From Coturnix japonica (lineage: Eukaryota > Chordata > Aves > Galliformes > Phasianidae), in contig NC_029516.1 in the NCBI RefSeq assembly GCF_001577835.2, positions 104,274,981-104,338,980 on the forward strand: DNA of 64,000 nucleotides, written 5' to 3'. Made by a program: the position numbers and the translations under genes. Positions 12,503 through 25,954 of the stretch are shown piece after piece; position 1 is the first letter of the stretch; every line of letters begins with the position of its first letter. The notes under the pieces were generated by a model. That model saw only the letters and a list, made by a program, of their open reading frames with translations. It was not told where the DNA came from and made no database searches.

Positions 12503-14048
12503 TTTCCTGTGGCTGTATTTTGATGTGAGGATTTCTGAGCTTTAGCAGCTCTTAATTCTAGTTCAAATATTAGTGTGAGACAGCCTATGGGGAGGAAAGA
12601 TCTCATTACTTTTTTGTTGGGATTCCACATTTGGCAGGAGCTGTAGCAAATGAATTGTACAAGGCTGGAAAAGGGCACGTCATCATTCTGATGTGTGGTT
12701 CACACATCTCCTATGTTAAAATGCCATTACTTCTCAAAAAGCTTTTGTTAGGCAAGCAGATTTTGGAGGCTTTCTGAGTGGCTGACAAGCAGTCTCACTG
12801 ATGTCTGAAGCTTTCGGCTTCCAGATACTTCCAAAAGCAGACCTTCTAACCCCCCCTGTGCTACCTTTAGGACCAAGGGAATCCAAGAATGTGGCAAGAA
12901 AACAGGTAAGAAGAAGCAAGTGTCTGGGTACTAATCAGAAATGAAAAAAAAACACAGGTAAAGGATTTTAGCAGAAATCAAGATTTCTTTATCTACTCTT
13001 GTTTTTAAGGTGATAAAACACTGAAATTGCAACAGGTGTAGTCCAAAGCAGAGACAAGGAGGAGTTATATTAATCTTCTCCAAACTCTTAGCAGGGACAG
13101 TTAATTCTCATTTGTGGGCTGTGAAAGCACCAGTTTTTATTATTTCCTATGACTTAACAAACAGAATGTGGGAGCAAAGGAAGAAAGGAAGACTCGTTTG
13201 TTTTTTTTTGACATAGAAACTCATGTTCATCAGCTCCCTTTTTCTAAGGACTCATTGAGACAGCAACAAAGTTAAAACACCTTTACTCTGCAGATCAGAC
13301 ATAAATATCCTCTGTTTTTTTCTCCCATGAAGTAAGAGGGAAACACTGCACATCTCTATTTCTGGAGTTATCTGGCTAATCTACTGTGTGTAAACATAAT
13401 AATTGTTATGCGCTGTCGCTCAGTGATATTTTCTTCAAAAAAGATATGCAGGCAAATGAGCTCCATTGTTTCTACTGCAAATGCAAATCTGGAAATCTCC
13501 ATGGAAAGCAGTAAAGTGGTGTAAATCAAGGTGAATTTGAACAGAGAAGTGTTGGGATCCCACAAATAATCACACTGCTGCATCTCCTAATGTCCATGAT
13601 ACAGCCCCTGATTTCACAGAACATGCCAGGGTAACTGTGTGTGTGCCAAAACAGCTGTAGAATAGGTAGGAAGGAAAAGCCTGTGAGCTTTGTAGCACTG
13701 CTGTTTGCAAGGGGTATTCTAGCACCTGGGTGAGCTGGGGTGCCAATGGGACACGAGTAGACATAAATAAATGGGAGTTGAGAAGAGGCTTGGCTGAGAG
13801 GAACTTGTCCCTTGGCTTTTCTGCACTTTCACAACAGGAGCTAGCAGAGGAGCAATGTAATCAGGGACTGGTTTTAGTCTGTGCGGTGAGCACGTTTGCC
13901 AATAATGGAAAAGGGAGGTGCAAATTGTCACATCTTTGCTTCTCCAACAAGCAATACTGCTCTTACCAGACAAGAAATCTTCCAGACACAGTGCATCTTC
14001 TGGACCTGTGTTGATGATTTTGGATTCCCCATGACTAAGGGATAGGCT
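12503..14048. other. Intergenic or intronic DNA with no recognised gene
   Basis: AT-rich sequence between two CR1 copies. Open frames up to about 150 codons near 13.7-14.2 kb overlap the next CR1 tail and show no domain. Confidence 0.5.
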
Positions 14049-14049
14049 G

Positions 14050-14142
14050 TAGCATGGGGCTCCACGGGTCATGTTGATAGTTGGACTTGATGATGTTGAA
14101 GGTCTTTTCCAACCTAAATTATACTTCTGTGATTCTATGACA
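14050..14142 (+). mobile_element. CR1 LINE 3' end (short)
   Basis: Sense CR1 3' terminus with TTGGACTTGATGATGTTGAA, then GGTCTTTTCCAACCTAAAT, then a degenerate tail ending GTGATTCTATGA. Only about 90 bp survives and it is fairly diverged. Confidence 0.85.
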
Positions 14143-14144
14143 AG

Positions 14145-17100
14145 CTGTGAAACCTGAAAGTTGGGAGATGTGGCTGGGCACATGCCAGGTTCTTACTGCA
14201 GAGCTGATGCTGAGTGAGGGGTGATATTTAGGGTTCAATGTGTGTTAGACAAGCCCTGTGATTTTGTGGATGTGCGCTGCCCACAGTAGCAAGCACTTAA
14301 TGCATCATTAGATTTTGCAATAATTGGCTATCACAAGCTCCTTTACAAGAGGAGAAGTGATTTTCTTGGCACCACATTTTGTGTAAATGTGCCATCAGTC
14401 ATGTGCCAGTGCCGCTATTTTTGGCTTGTTTGTTGTCTAATGTTTCAGGTGAATCCTACTTAAGATTTATCCTTTAATTTTCACCATGCCAATGTAAAAC
14501 ATATAGTTTGAGCATACCTTTTGCCATCAAGTTGGAAAAAAAATGCATCTCGATGCAAAAAGGGTGTAGAGATTTGAAACTTCTCAATGACAAATGACAG
14601 AGACACCAAATACCTTGTTCCTGTATATCACTACTTTGACTATGATGTGCTTTTTATAAAGCACCGTGGGCTTCATTCTTGTCCCCAGAATACCCTTGGA
14701 ACTGAGGCACACAGTCCCAGCAGCATTATTATGCTGGCAAAAAAAAAAAGATTTTAATTTTTAGACAGTTATAAAATACATGAATGCAGGCATAACGTCT
14801 TAATTGCATAATGTAATACCAGGAATAGCTCACCAGTCATGTTAATCAGATCATCATTCACTCAAAATCCCAATCATCTGCAGTATCTCTTGTCTAAATG
14901 GAGGTCAGAAAAGACGCTGGTAGGTCAGTAATTAGTGTTGCTACTGAAAGCTCAGTGGATGGGACAGTAATTGGGAGCTGTATGAAACTTGAAATATTTT
15001 ACATGAGTGGCTGGTACAATCTTCTTGTTGTTTTTTGTTTTTCTCTCATGTTCCTATGAATTCTCATCCACTTGACTTTTTCATACTTTCTGATTTGAAT
15101 AATCCACAGACTAAAGGAAGAACTGTCTTCAAATCATTAGCTCTTCAGTCTTCTTCAGTTAGTGAAGCTGATATAAAGTCCATGTTTTCAAATTAATCCA
15201 AAGTCTGTACAGCATCGCATCTGTTCCATTCAGTTCTGTCCATTTAAAACAATTATGACAGAAATTCCTCCTTGTTGAGAAAGCTCCACACAGCTGGAGT
15301 CCTCCTGTTGACCTGTATAAAACCAATAGGCAGCACATCTTTCCTGTTAGCAATTCTGCATAGTGCCAGTACATTTCAAAGCACGTTGATTGCTAGAAGT
15401 AACATCAGGAAGACTGAAAAGATGAATAAGAATTTTGTGGGCTTTTTTCATGGAAACTATTATATTAAATAAGTGAAGAATAATTACAGGTCTAGCAGAA
15501 TTGCTATTTTCTTGAATAAAGATTGTCTAAAGAACTATGCCTATCACTGGCGAGGTTCTTATAAATGTTGCGAACATCAAGAACCAAGATCTAAGAAAAA
15601 GCTGGTAGCAAAAACTGAGCTTATCAATAATTCAAAATAGTTCTGAGGGACGCCATCTATTTATGGGAAATGCCTTCCTGGAACTGCGAGGCTGCACGGG
15701 TGTGATCGCTCCTCTCTGCCACAAGGTGTCATTGTTTTACCAAAATCAGCTTTGAAAATCCACTCTGCGGGAAAATACGCGAAAATTCATTTGCCTGGCA
15801 TTTTAAGAACTGGGAAACATACACAGATAATTATATAGGTTCTAGCCGCATGAGGAATGTAGAAAATGGCAACCTGTCAAAGACTAAATCAGAAAGAGCT
15901 CCTTGACACCTATTAATCTACCAGTGAGCTTTCAAGGTCTTCAGGCTGGTTTGTTTCCTCCTTCCTTCTATAAAGGCATGCAGAGTGGCCATTTGATTCC
16001 TGTACTTTGTTATATGGTAAGGGATTTTTTAAGCAATTATTTTTGTTTCCACGTTTGTGAAGAGTAGGTGTGGCATCTGGAACAGATCAGGTGCTCTCCC
16101 TCTCAGGTGTGTGTCAGACTCACAGCCACCACATCTGCCCCTTGCTGCCTTGCTTTTCCTTTGTTGCCCTGTTGACTTCATGAGGACTGGTGCTGATACG
16201 CAGCACATCCCAGGATACTGATCTGTTACAGGTAACAGTGCTGTTACAATACGGCAATGCAACTATTAAACATATGGGCTCAAGCGTTAATAAAACAGTT
16301 TTCTGCAAGAGCATCAGCCAAATAAGACTCCACGATTATTAATCCTTTTGGGAGATTTTCCAGATAGATACCTAGCTCACAAAACATGGTTAAATTTATC
16401 AGAGAAAGCCTGTAGGGGTATTCATCATTTCTATGGGGCTTCTCTAGCACAGCGCTGAGAGCTGGCTGCTCAGCCAGGATTTCCCCTCTGCTCTGAATAG
16501 GGACTACAAAGGGAGCTGCTCAGGAACTGCGTTATTTTTTCTCTATGCTCAAGGCAGCCAGAAACACTACTTCTAAAGGAGTTCATTATGCAAAAGCCTT
16601 CAGAAAAGCTAGGGGATGAAAGAGAGAGGGAAAAAGAGGGAGCAAGCTGGGCTGGCTCACAGATCCCGTGGGAGAGACCTGGCATTCACTTGCAAGGCTG
16701 GGAGAAGCCCTGGGAAAAAGGATGCACTAAGAGAGTTGTAAGGCATAGCACAAAGGAGGCAGCACAGTGGGAAGGTAGGTATTTGTTGGGATGTTCTGCC
16801 CAGGTGCTTATGCCCTTGGAGAGGATGCTTGAATTTCTTAACATCAGATGTATCTCTGAATGGTTGAGTAGGAAAGTTTGCTACGTTAGCAGGAGCCTCC
16901 TGGTGTGTTATGCAGACATTTGCCATTAGACAAAAGATTACTGAGTTCTGAGCCATGAAAGCCAAATACAGCTGACCTGTATATATCTATGTATTATGAA
17001 TGAATGATCTTAGGTGTTACAACTTCTGTAGATAAGCAGTGACGCACTCTGAAGAGCATACGGGTATTTGAAGAAAGGGAATATACCCAAAGGCTTCTGC

Positions 17101-20100
17101 AGGATTATAGGAAGATGTTAAGGTGTGTGCTAATTATCAGTTGGGCTGCCATAGGGAGAGGCCCTATCACCTCGACTTTTCTTGTAAGTTTCAGCACTGG
17201 TGAGTAATAGATATGATATCTGAGTAGTCAGAGAGCAAAGCTCCTATTATCTTATGCACTGGGCAAACTAAACTTTACGTGATGTTTCCTATAGGGATGT
17301 CACCTCACAGAGCATGCTGACAGCAGCACCAGAGGTATGGCATGTGCTATGTTATGTCCTGGAATCCCACTGTTCTTGCTTTTAGCCTATGCATGTACAC
17401 ATCTTCTCTGGCAGGTTTCAGTGTCCTTGGATATTTCACTCTGCCTTTATTTATGCTTTAAGTAGTTTTCATTAGCTAGCATATGTATACTAGTAAGTAT
17501 TTAACTGAAAATCAGTCTTCACAAAACCAATGTTTATAGCAGTAACAGCTAAATCTAATAAGGGCAGACTAAGACTCAATCTACTAGGACAGGAGCTAAT
17601 ATAAGACATAGCTGAGCTGTGTGGAATCTATTCTCCAAAATATCAAAGATGCCTCTCACCTTTGCTGATGATTCCCCAAATATGAGCTAATGATCTCCAG
17701 CTCAGATGATCAGCCATGACTGTTTCCCATGAGGTTAGTTGCTTTCTTTGTGAATAAACTGAACTTCAAACAAAATGGAAAATAATCAGTGGTAACGATG
17801 GATCTGTCTTTCACAAAAGAGCTCCAAGTGTCAAGTAATAGAAGAATCTCTTTCATTAAAAAAACACCAAAGTGGGAGCTTTCACTGTGTGCTTGACCTT
17901 TCCAGCCTTGAAGGATGCACAGCTCCATCCCTCCCTTTTGGCTCCGCATGTCTCTGCATGGATGCTCAGCCACAGCTGAGCCGCCTCTGGCAGCCACGGC
18001 AGTGAGGATGAGGTGAAGACAGGTGAAGGGCCCCTGGCACTCAGATGGCTGCACTGCCAGGGCTGCATGTCCTGCAGTGGCTGGACAAGGTTTTGGAGAG
18101 CATTCTGAGAGCATGCTGCAGCCTCTCTGAAAATGTTTTTCTGACGTTCAGAGCAGCGAGGCAAAGAAATGCTAATACTCATTTCAGGGCTTGACAAGCC
18201 TCATTTCATAAGAGTTTTCTGCATCTGCCAGATTTACAGAAGCTGCTCAGGAGCTACTTATGCAGGCACTGTTTGGTCCCTGAATACCTTCCAGGCAGTG
18301 TGTTATCATGTATTTCGTTTGTATAGCCTGCTTTTTACACAGTGGGTATTCAGTAGATTCACTGAATACAGTCAAGCTGTCATACATCAAAGAAAGGGAC
18401 AAATATCAAAGCACTATTTGTCTTTTCAGAGTCCATCCAGGCTAAATAGGCCGCCTCTGGTAGCATGCAGTGACAACACTCAGTGCTCAGTCAGATCTTG
18501 TTCTTAAAATAGGTATCCTTGTATAATTACCACTGACCACAGTCAGGGCTAGCATGAGATATGATAACACCATGACAGAAATATCAGGGCACTGAGAGTA
18601 CCCATTTCTGCTGCAGTCTTGATTAAATACTAAAGAGCTGTTTGAGCACTGGATGCAGAAAGAAGAGGGATGCAAAATATCTTCCAGGAGGTGGGAGAAA
18701 AAAACAACAGTATTCCATTGGACTGCCCTGGCTATCAAATGTTGTACTCACCAGACTTAACCTGCTTTTTCAGCTCAAACCAGACTGTATTGCTTAAGTG
18801 GCCAGGTGAGTCAAATCGAAGACTGTGGATCTGTGGAAAAGATAAATTGAGGAGATCCCCGAGGATAATAATTCTCAATTATTATTGAAGCTGCTTTGGA
18901 AGACCACTTAAAAAGCAGATATTTAGAAACCGAACTACTTTTTGTTCTTTCCCACCAGGTCATTATGCTAATCAAAAGAGATGCAGATGATGTCTACCAA
19001 CCTCTTCTTAATATTGAGAGGCACGTAACTCCTATTTTTACCTTTGAAAATCTTCCTCCATGATAGCAAATACATCTTCTCCAGCATCTGTTCTGAGAAA
19101 TGTACTCTCTATATTTAAAAATAAATAGTAATAGCCACAGGGAGACATTTTAATTTAACAGAAGCTCAGGATTGTCTTCGTTTCTCACAGCAACCATTGG
19201 GAATCCTAGAGGAAAATGGGTCAAATGAAAACATTTTATAGCAAAATAGTGGGCGGACTTACTTGTAGCAGACTTTTTTTCTGGAAGGTGACTTCGTGGA
19301 TGTTAAGATGAGCTGTGTTGTACACAGAAATTTGCCTAAAATATTATAATTTGAGGAAAAAAAAAACAAAAAAACCCAACCAGACTGGAGGAATGCTTGA
19401 CCCTTTATGTGTGGTGAGCAAAATGACTGGGTAAAAGGAAAGCGACAAATTATTTCAATTCTGCAAGACATTTTGGCCATGAATTTCCTAGAATCTTGTG
19501 CTAAAAACATTCAGATTTTCCTACTGAGGCACTGTCATAAAGATTATGAACTCAACGGATAGTTAGAAATTATTTATGATACAGGTAACAGCAAAACATT
19601 GATCTAGGAACAAGTTTAGGCCAGCCTTCTTTAACACCATCCCTGATTAAGTAGCATGTGAAAACCATACAGTTTTCTATTACTTTTCTTGCTGCTATTT
19701 GTTATTTCTGCACAGAAACATTTGGGAGAATCTACAGTGCTCTGGAGAACTGTTGTATGGAATACAGGGAGCAGAGAAGATTTTTTAAGATCCTTATGGT
19801 CATTCCCCAAAGACAATCTGTTCTTTGCAAGCAGTAGGATAAATTTGGTAGTGAATGATGCTGACTTAAGGAAAGGGTGAAACAAAACAAACAGGCTTTA
19901 AATAAATCAGATTCTTGGACGGAAAATGAAGTAGGATTAAATTTAGAAATATTTTTGCCTCAGAAATCAAGGGGAAATCCCAAATTTTCAGTGAAGTAAA
20001 TTAAGATTGAGACAATAACGCTAGTTGAGAAGGGATTCATCGCTATAAATTGCATTCAGTAACAAGAATAAGTGTTCCTCCCGATGTTATCTTTACAAGA

Positions 20101-21550
20101 TCAGGATGACAAAACTCTTATTTTACTTCTAGCTCTATGCATTACAAAACAAAGCCAAACATGACCCCCTCCCGCTGCTGATTCTGTTAAAAACAGATTG
20201 CAGACAAATGCGACACTGACATTTTTAATCATATTTTTGCTAAACACTTCCTCAGTCCCTTCTACCTTTGCTGTCCTCTGAAGACAGATGCTAAGGACTG
20301 CCTATAGACCTCTTGCTCTTTCCCTTTGGCAGGTCATGGAGATGGGGCAGCCCTCTATCATGGTGCCAGGCATGATGCCACAAGGCCTGACCACCTCACT
20401 GCTACAGGCCCCAGTGGCAGCAAGTGAGGCCTTGAATCTGAAGCTCTCACCCAGGCTCTCCTCATAGGTTATATCACAAACAGGCAAGTTTATTCCACTC
20501 TGCATCACACTGGTATTTGGTCCTGAGGTTATTTTCTAGGCAAAATGTAGCGCAAACAGCATGGTGTTCTGCTTTTACAAACAAACAGAAAAGAAGCACT
20601 AGGTACCATCTGTTTAGCTTACCATCAGCTATTTTTTAGAATGAACGGTGGCTAAAACTATGCACCAAGAGGATTGATATAATTTACTTTATTTTGCATT
20701 ATAGTATAAATGTCGTGTCCTGTGATTCCAGCCATTGTATTTTATATCAGAATAGCTGATAATGCAAACCATATTTCCCTACTGCTGAGACCTTGCTCCC
20801 TGATCTTTCTTCCATTCATTTGGGGGAAAAAATAAAAGAACGCTGCAATTTCCTTCCAAATTTTCCCCCCCAAAGCTTTTAAGATTTAAACATTACCCCC
20901 TTCCTTTATTGTAATGTAAACTTGAGCCCATAAAGTTTTGTTAAAAGAGTATAAATCTTTCCCCTCCAGAAGTTATCTGCCATGTTTCTTCTTATCCTTT
21001 GGTTGACTGCAGTAATTTTTATACTATGCTGTCGAGAGTGTAATGTTAAGTGCTTCATTAATGATGATTTGTGCCACTGAAAAGTTTAAAATGGGCAGAT
21101 CCTGGCAAGGGCCTGACATTATTTATTTTTGCTCTTTGTATTAAACTCAGCAAAGAACATTTTAAGAGCAGTTTTGCATCTACTTGGAGGTGCTATAAGC
21201 AATATTTCACATGCCATTGCCTCAGAGACAGCATTAATCAGGAGAACAATAATAATGGGTACACACATCAGTAATAAATATTTGCATTTATTTGTAATAA
21301 AAGGGATACATTTCACTGTTTGATAAGAAGGAAACAAGCAGAGAGATGCTTGTCTGCATTTGGAAGTAATGATGATTCTGGAGATTTGCTATCAGAAAAG
21401 TTAAGAAAGAATAATTGCACCTCAAGGACCCAAGCCCTACAGAGCATGATACAGCAGGGCAGTAGGCAGAAAATGTCAGCGGGACAGGTTGGCCTCCCTG
21501 GAGTGCACTTCTTCAAAGGAAAAGCACAGCATGCAGCTCACTCTGGGGAT
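14145..21550. other. Long stretch without recognised genes
   Basis: About 7.4 kb of AT-rich sequence with scattered short open frames and homopolymer runs. A small block with several CpG (about 15650-15800) contains a loosely CTCF-like GCCACAAGGTGTCA at about 15719. Sequence near 21.1-21.3 kb is rich in TAAT and AATAAT words and could be a conserved non-coding element, but this cannot be judged from one sequence. Confidence 0.5.
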
Positions 21551-21553
21551 GGG

Positions 21554-21828
21554 GAATCACAGAATTGTAGGGGTTGGAAGGGACCTCTAGAGATCATGGA
21601 GTCCAACCCCCCTGCCAAAGCAGGCTCCCTACACCACGTCACACAGGTAGGTGTCCAGGCAGGTCTCGAATATCTCCAGAGAAGGAGACTCCACCACCTC
21701 CCTGGGCAGCCTGTTCCAGTGCTCCGTCACCCTCACTGTAAAGAAGTTCTTCCACACATTCGTGTGGAACTTCCTATGCTGTAGTTTCATCCTATTACCT
21801 CTAGTCCTATCCCCATGCGCTACTGAAG
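21554..21828 (-). mobile_element. CR1 LINE 3' region
   Basis: Antisense CR1. The plus strand begins gaatcacagaattgtagggg (reverse of the 3' tail), then CCAACCCCCCTGCC, and continues into the coding C-terminus (CCCTGGGCAGCCTGTTCCAG, then GTAAAGAAGTTCTTCC) before homology ends near 21828. Its consensus differs from the 11.5-kb copy (the Cys-rich AGGTAGGTGTCCAGGCAGG block), so it belongs to another CR1 subfamily. Confidence 0.92.
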
Positions 21829-21829
21829 C

Positions 21830-24800
21830 AGTGATGCAGCACAGGAAGTAGGAAAGGACAGCTGGATGCTGTGATGTGCTGGTGGGCCTGATTCAGGACC
21901 TGCTCTTGGGCATGAGGCTGGCCACCTGGGTATTGTTGGGAGAGTGGGCCAGGGATGGAACTCACAATGAAATACAGCTGGGGTGAAATAGTAATTACAT
22001 AGCTCAATGTCCCAGAACTCCAAGGCTTTCTTTTTCCATTGTCTATTTAAATAGCAGCCTTTCCTATTTTATTTATTTGTATTTTTTCCCCACAATATTA
22101 CACAGTATAAGAGGAAATAGAGGCCCGTTTGCTAAGCAAAATACTTTCTGCTGAATCCCAGTTCTGGATGGTATAAACCAAATGTGTATTTGTTGCTTAA
22201 CTGCAATTTTTGTCAAACATATGAAAAATATGAAGTTTACTGGAAACAAATGTGGGGGGGATGTAATTTTTTGACTACTTGATATGTGAACAGAGATTTT
22301 TCTGCAGCTTAAATTTCATATGACCTCACTTAAGCCCCAGACATAGGCAATGTTAAATGCTTGGTAATCTCTTTTGTGTGTTTGAGTTCACTCTGAGTAC
22401 GTTTCTCCAGTGGCAGAGTGGTGCATAAGTGTGTATGTTAGTAAACTGGGGAGGTGAGGCTGTTTGTGAACTCCAAGATGGTTTCTGGAAACAGAGAATA
22501 AGATTAAGCTACTTTTCAGGGTCAGGAGAAAGGTTAAAAGTTCAGAGTCCCAAAAATCAGTTTTAGGAGTGGTATTAAATATCCACACAGAAAAGGAAAG
22601 GAAAAGTCAAAGTATTAAAAAGCCTGAATTAAATACCTTGGAGAAATAAAATTGTTCATAAAGATTTTTAAGGCCCCTATATGATTAGTGTTCCTTGGAA
22701 CCCTGAGGGAACCAGAATTATTGTACAGTGTATATAAAATGTCATCAGAAAAAAATATTTAGTCAGCATTAATTAATAAAACATATGATCTTATTTTGCT
22801 TGACTCCATTTTTTCAGCAAATGTAGAAACCAGATTCTAGCCTCACTGCATTAGTTCACAGCTCTGCCATTCACGGTTAACCCTGTACTGTAAAAATCCA
22901 TCAATATACTTTATAGAGTGAAATTTTACAGAAATTACAGTTCCCACAATAGAAATAAAAGTGCAAAGCCAGATGTATGGGCCCCTCAATGATTTCAGTA
23001 GCAAGACTTCTGTTTATTTCTGTATGACTGGGAAATAAAAAAAAAGCAACCAACCACTTACAAGCTAATGACAGCAGCATTATCTACCATCAAATTGCAT
23101 TTTATTTTATACTTATCCAACAACCATGATTTAATTTCTTGGCAGAGAAGCAGTGCAGATGCAAGGGAGGCAGCGGCCCAGGAGGCATGGAGGCCACAGA
23201 AGGGAAGAGACAGGGTGAGGACTCAGCCAGGAGTCCAGTGTTGTCTGTGCCCCTTCTGATGGAGCTGAGCAGCTCCTCACTCCCCAGGCAGTGTGCAGCA
23301 GCCTGAGTACTGCTGCTCCATGGGACGACATGAGAGACAATAAAAGAAAGGAACGTGGTTAGTCAGCAGGAAGGAAAAAGCACTGAGAAGTAAGGATATT
23401 TTTTGAGCAAAGGCACATCAGGAGACAGGCCCACCTCAAGAGTTCTCCCAGCAGTGGCATTCCCAACAAATCTCATTAATCTGCTGCATTGACATTTATA
23501 CCCAGGATTAGGATGACCTTGTGTCTGCAACTGCAGTTTGTCTGCAGTGTTAACAATGGCAGAACTGACGCTCAGAAAATCCCACAGTATTCAGAGCAGC
23601 GCAGATGTCATATATTCACTCCCAGTTAACAGCACAAGATGTTAACAAGCTCAGTGATCGCTTTAAAAAGCTTTATAAAGCCTATATAAATCCACTTGCC
23701 TTTTGACTAATGAAACTGCCTCATGGATTCATTCTCCCCTCCCATCTTCTCCACCTAAATGTAGGAGTTAGGAGTTTCATTTCCATTTCAGATGCTGTTG
23801 GAGCATAAAAGGAAAAGGCCTGTAGACAAAGCTCTGGATTAGATGCACTGCGCTCCCTGTGGAGTGCTGAAAACCCATTTCTGTTAAAGATTTGAGAAGT
23901 TTTCCCTTTGCAAAGAATCATTATGCAAAATCATGCTTCAGTTTGTTTGCAGGATTCAAAGTCTGCAGTCAAAGATATATTGTGCTAAGAGAAGCTAAAA
24001 CAATGCTGGAAAAAGGCTAAAGCATAGGACTCACTCAGGAGATAACAAAATCACAAATAGAGCTATGTGGAGCTTTTCACTCTAAGAAAGCACTGATTTG
24101 AAATGTATCTGTAGATCAATCTAAATAATTATTCAGCACATGCTGAAATTCATGACCATTTCAGCATTCAAAACCTTTCCTTCTCTTAAATTAGTACATC
24201 AAACTGCAATTTTTTAAACCCTTTTTAGCTGATTCATCTCCCACCATTAACTTGAATCTGCTTGCGTGTTTAAACTGGCCATGCTGAAGGAATCTCGTTT
24301 ATTATAATCTAATATTTTGGGGAGGTAGGTAGATAAGAAGAATCCTCATAAGGGAAACCTAGACTCATCTTGAAAAATAGCTGCAGTAAACACACTGTTT
24401 ATATAAAGCACACAAAACACCCAAACCAAACAAAACAGGGTGTGTATCTCAAAGCAGGGAAACATTTCAGTAGAGTTTAGTTCCTTGCTTGTACCATAGA
24501 CTCAGCTATAAGGAATTAGTCCTTTCATCAGTTTCCCTCCTCAAAGGACTGAACGCTAAATAAAACGCCCTGATGCTTGTGTGCCTCTCTCACAGACCTC
24601 CATCCACGTATGGACCACAGGTAAATACCCTGAAAAGGAAAGAAAATGTTTAGTCTCAAATTCAGTTTTTCCTGGTTTTTACTTTGGGAAGAACACTGAA
24701 AAATATTTCTTCAGGGGGTTCCAAAAATATTTTTTCTCTCTCTTTTTTTTGTTTTTATCATGAATAAAATTCTTTTATTTTCATGGAACTATGAAATTCA

Positions 24801-25758
24801 GAAGCTGGAGTTTTGTCTGCTTTGCTGCAGTTGGCACAGAATAGCATGGACAGCAAAACACGCCCTTTATTTTGTGGAGCTGCTATAAAGAAATAACTGT
24901 TTCCTCACATGAAACTAGTCCGAAACTGCTTCACATTTGCAAATCCCATGATCCAAAAGATGTCAACAGCTCATCATTATATTGAGCAGCCTCCAAATCT
25001 AGGTCAGCACGTGTTGAGTAAAGCTGTTCTATCAGATCTGGTTCTGCTGCTCAGATAGAAAATGGAAGAAAAGACCAAATGATACTGGTGATGTAGTATT
25101 TTAAACACCATCGAGGGCTTAGGAACACAGAACTAAGGGGGACTTTTGGCACTCACATTTTTTGCAGTTGACACATTGTGGTTTTCTACATGTTGATGAA
25201 ACATTGCTGGAAAATTTTTCTCTGCAGTCTGGAACCTGATTGGCTCCATTGGTGTCCTTAAACTAAGAAGGCTGTCTGCTGGAAGGGTCACTGCCACACT
25301 GATGCTTGTATGAAAGTAACAGACAATATAGATTTTGGCTTATAGCAGAAATTGGGCAAAGTGACATCATGCCTGTCTGCAAAAGTCTGTCCTTTGTCAC
25401 CTTCATGCAGAAGTCATCTATCAGTCTTAAAATTATGGAGGTTTTCTTCTTCTGACCTTACAAACAATTGGAACATTATTCTAGAGTCTCTCTGCTCTGG
25501 AAACATGGTAGAAGAGCAAGCAGCAAATGGGGAAAGCAAAAAAACCTGGTGAGTGGTCATGAAAGCAAAAGGTAAAAGTGTTGTTCTTATCAGAGAGAAA
25601 GAACGTGGAGGAACTGAGAAAGGTGCTAAAGTGTGACACAGCTCAAAAGGCAGACAAATGCATATATATATTGTACAAGGAGAAACTTCGGAAGCCAACC
25701 TTTATCTTTTAAAGTCCTTTAGAGGGGATGAAGAATGAAGCAATGAAAGCTGCATACT
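21830..25758. other. Intergenic or intronic DNA with weak exon-like spots
   Basis: No recognised protein. Two short segments have good splice-site pairs on the plus strand (23146-23214 and 24596-24620) and are discussed as findings. The remainder is AT-rich with T-runs near 24.7 kb. Confidence 0.5.
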
Positions 25759-25954
25759 GCAGTGTGATCTAAACTGGATATCTATTATTATTTTTAAAGA
25801 GAAGTTATTTCTTAATTTTTATTTCCAGGGACAGCAGGGTAAGTCATTATTTCGTGGCAGTGTGATCTAAACTGGATATCTATTATTATTTTTAAAGAGA
25901 AGTTATTTCTTAATTTTTATTTCCAGGGACAGCAGGGTAAGTCATTATTTCGTG
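25759..25954 (+). repeat. Perfect 98-bp tandem duplication
   Basis: Two adjacent copies, 25759-25856 and 25857-25954, are identical base for base by eye. Each contains a polypyrimidine stretch ending TTTATTTCCAG, then GGACAGCAGG, then a GTAAG donor-like sequence, so a possible micro-exon is duplicated together with its flanks. Perfect identity implies a very recent event or an assembly artefact. Confidence 0.95.
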
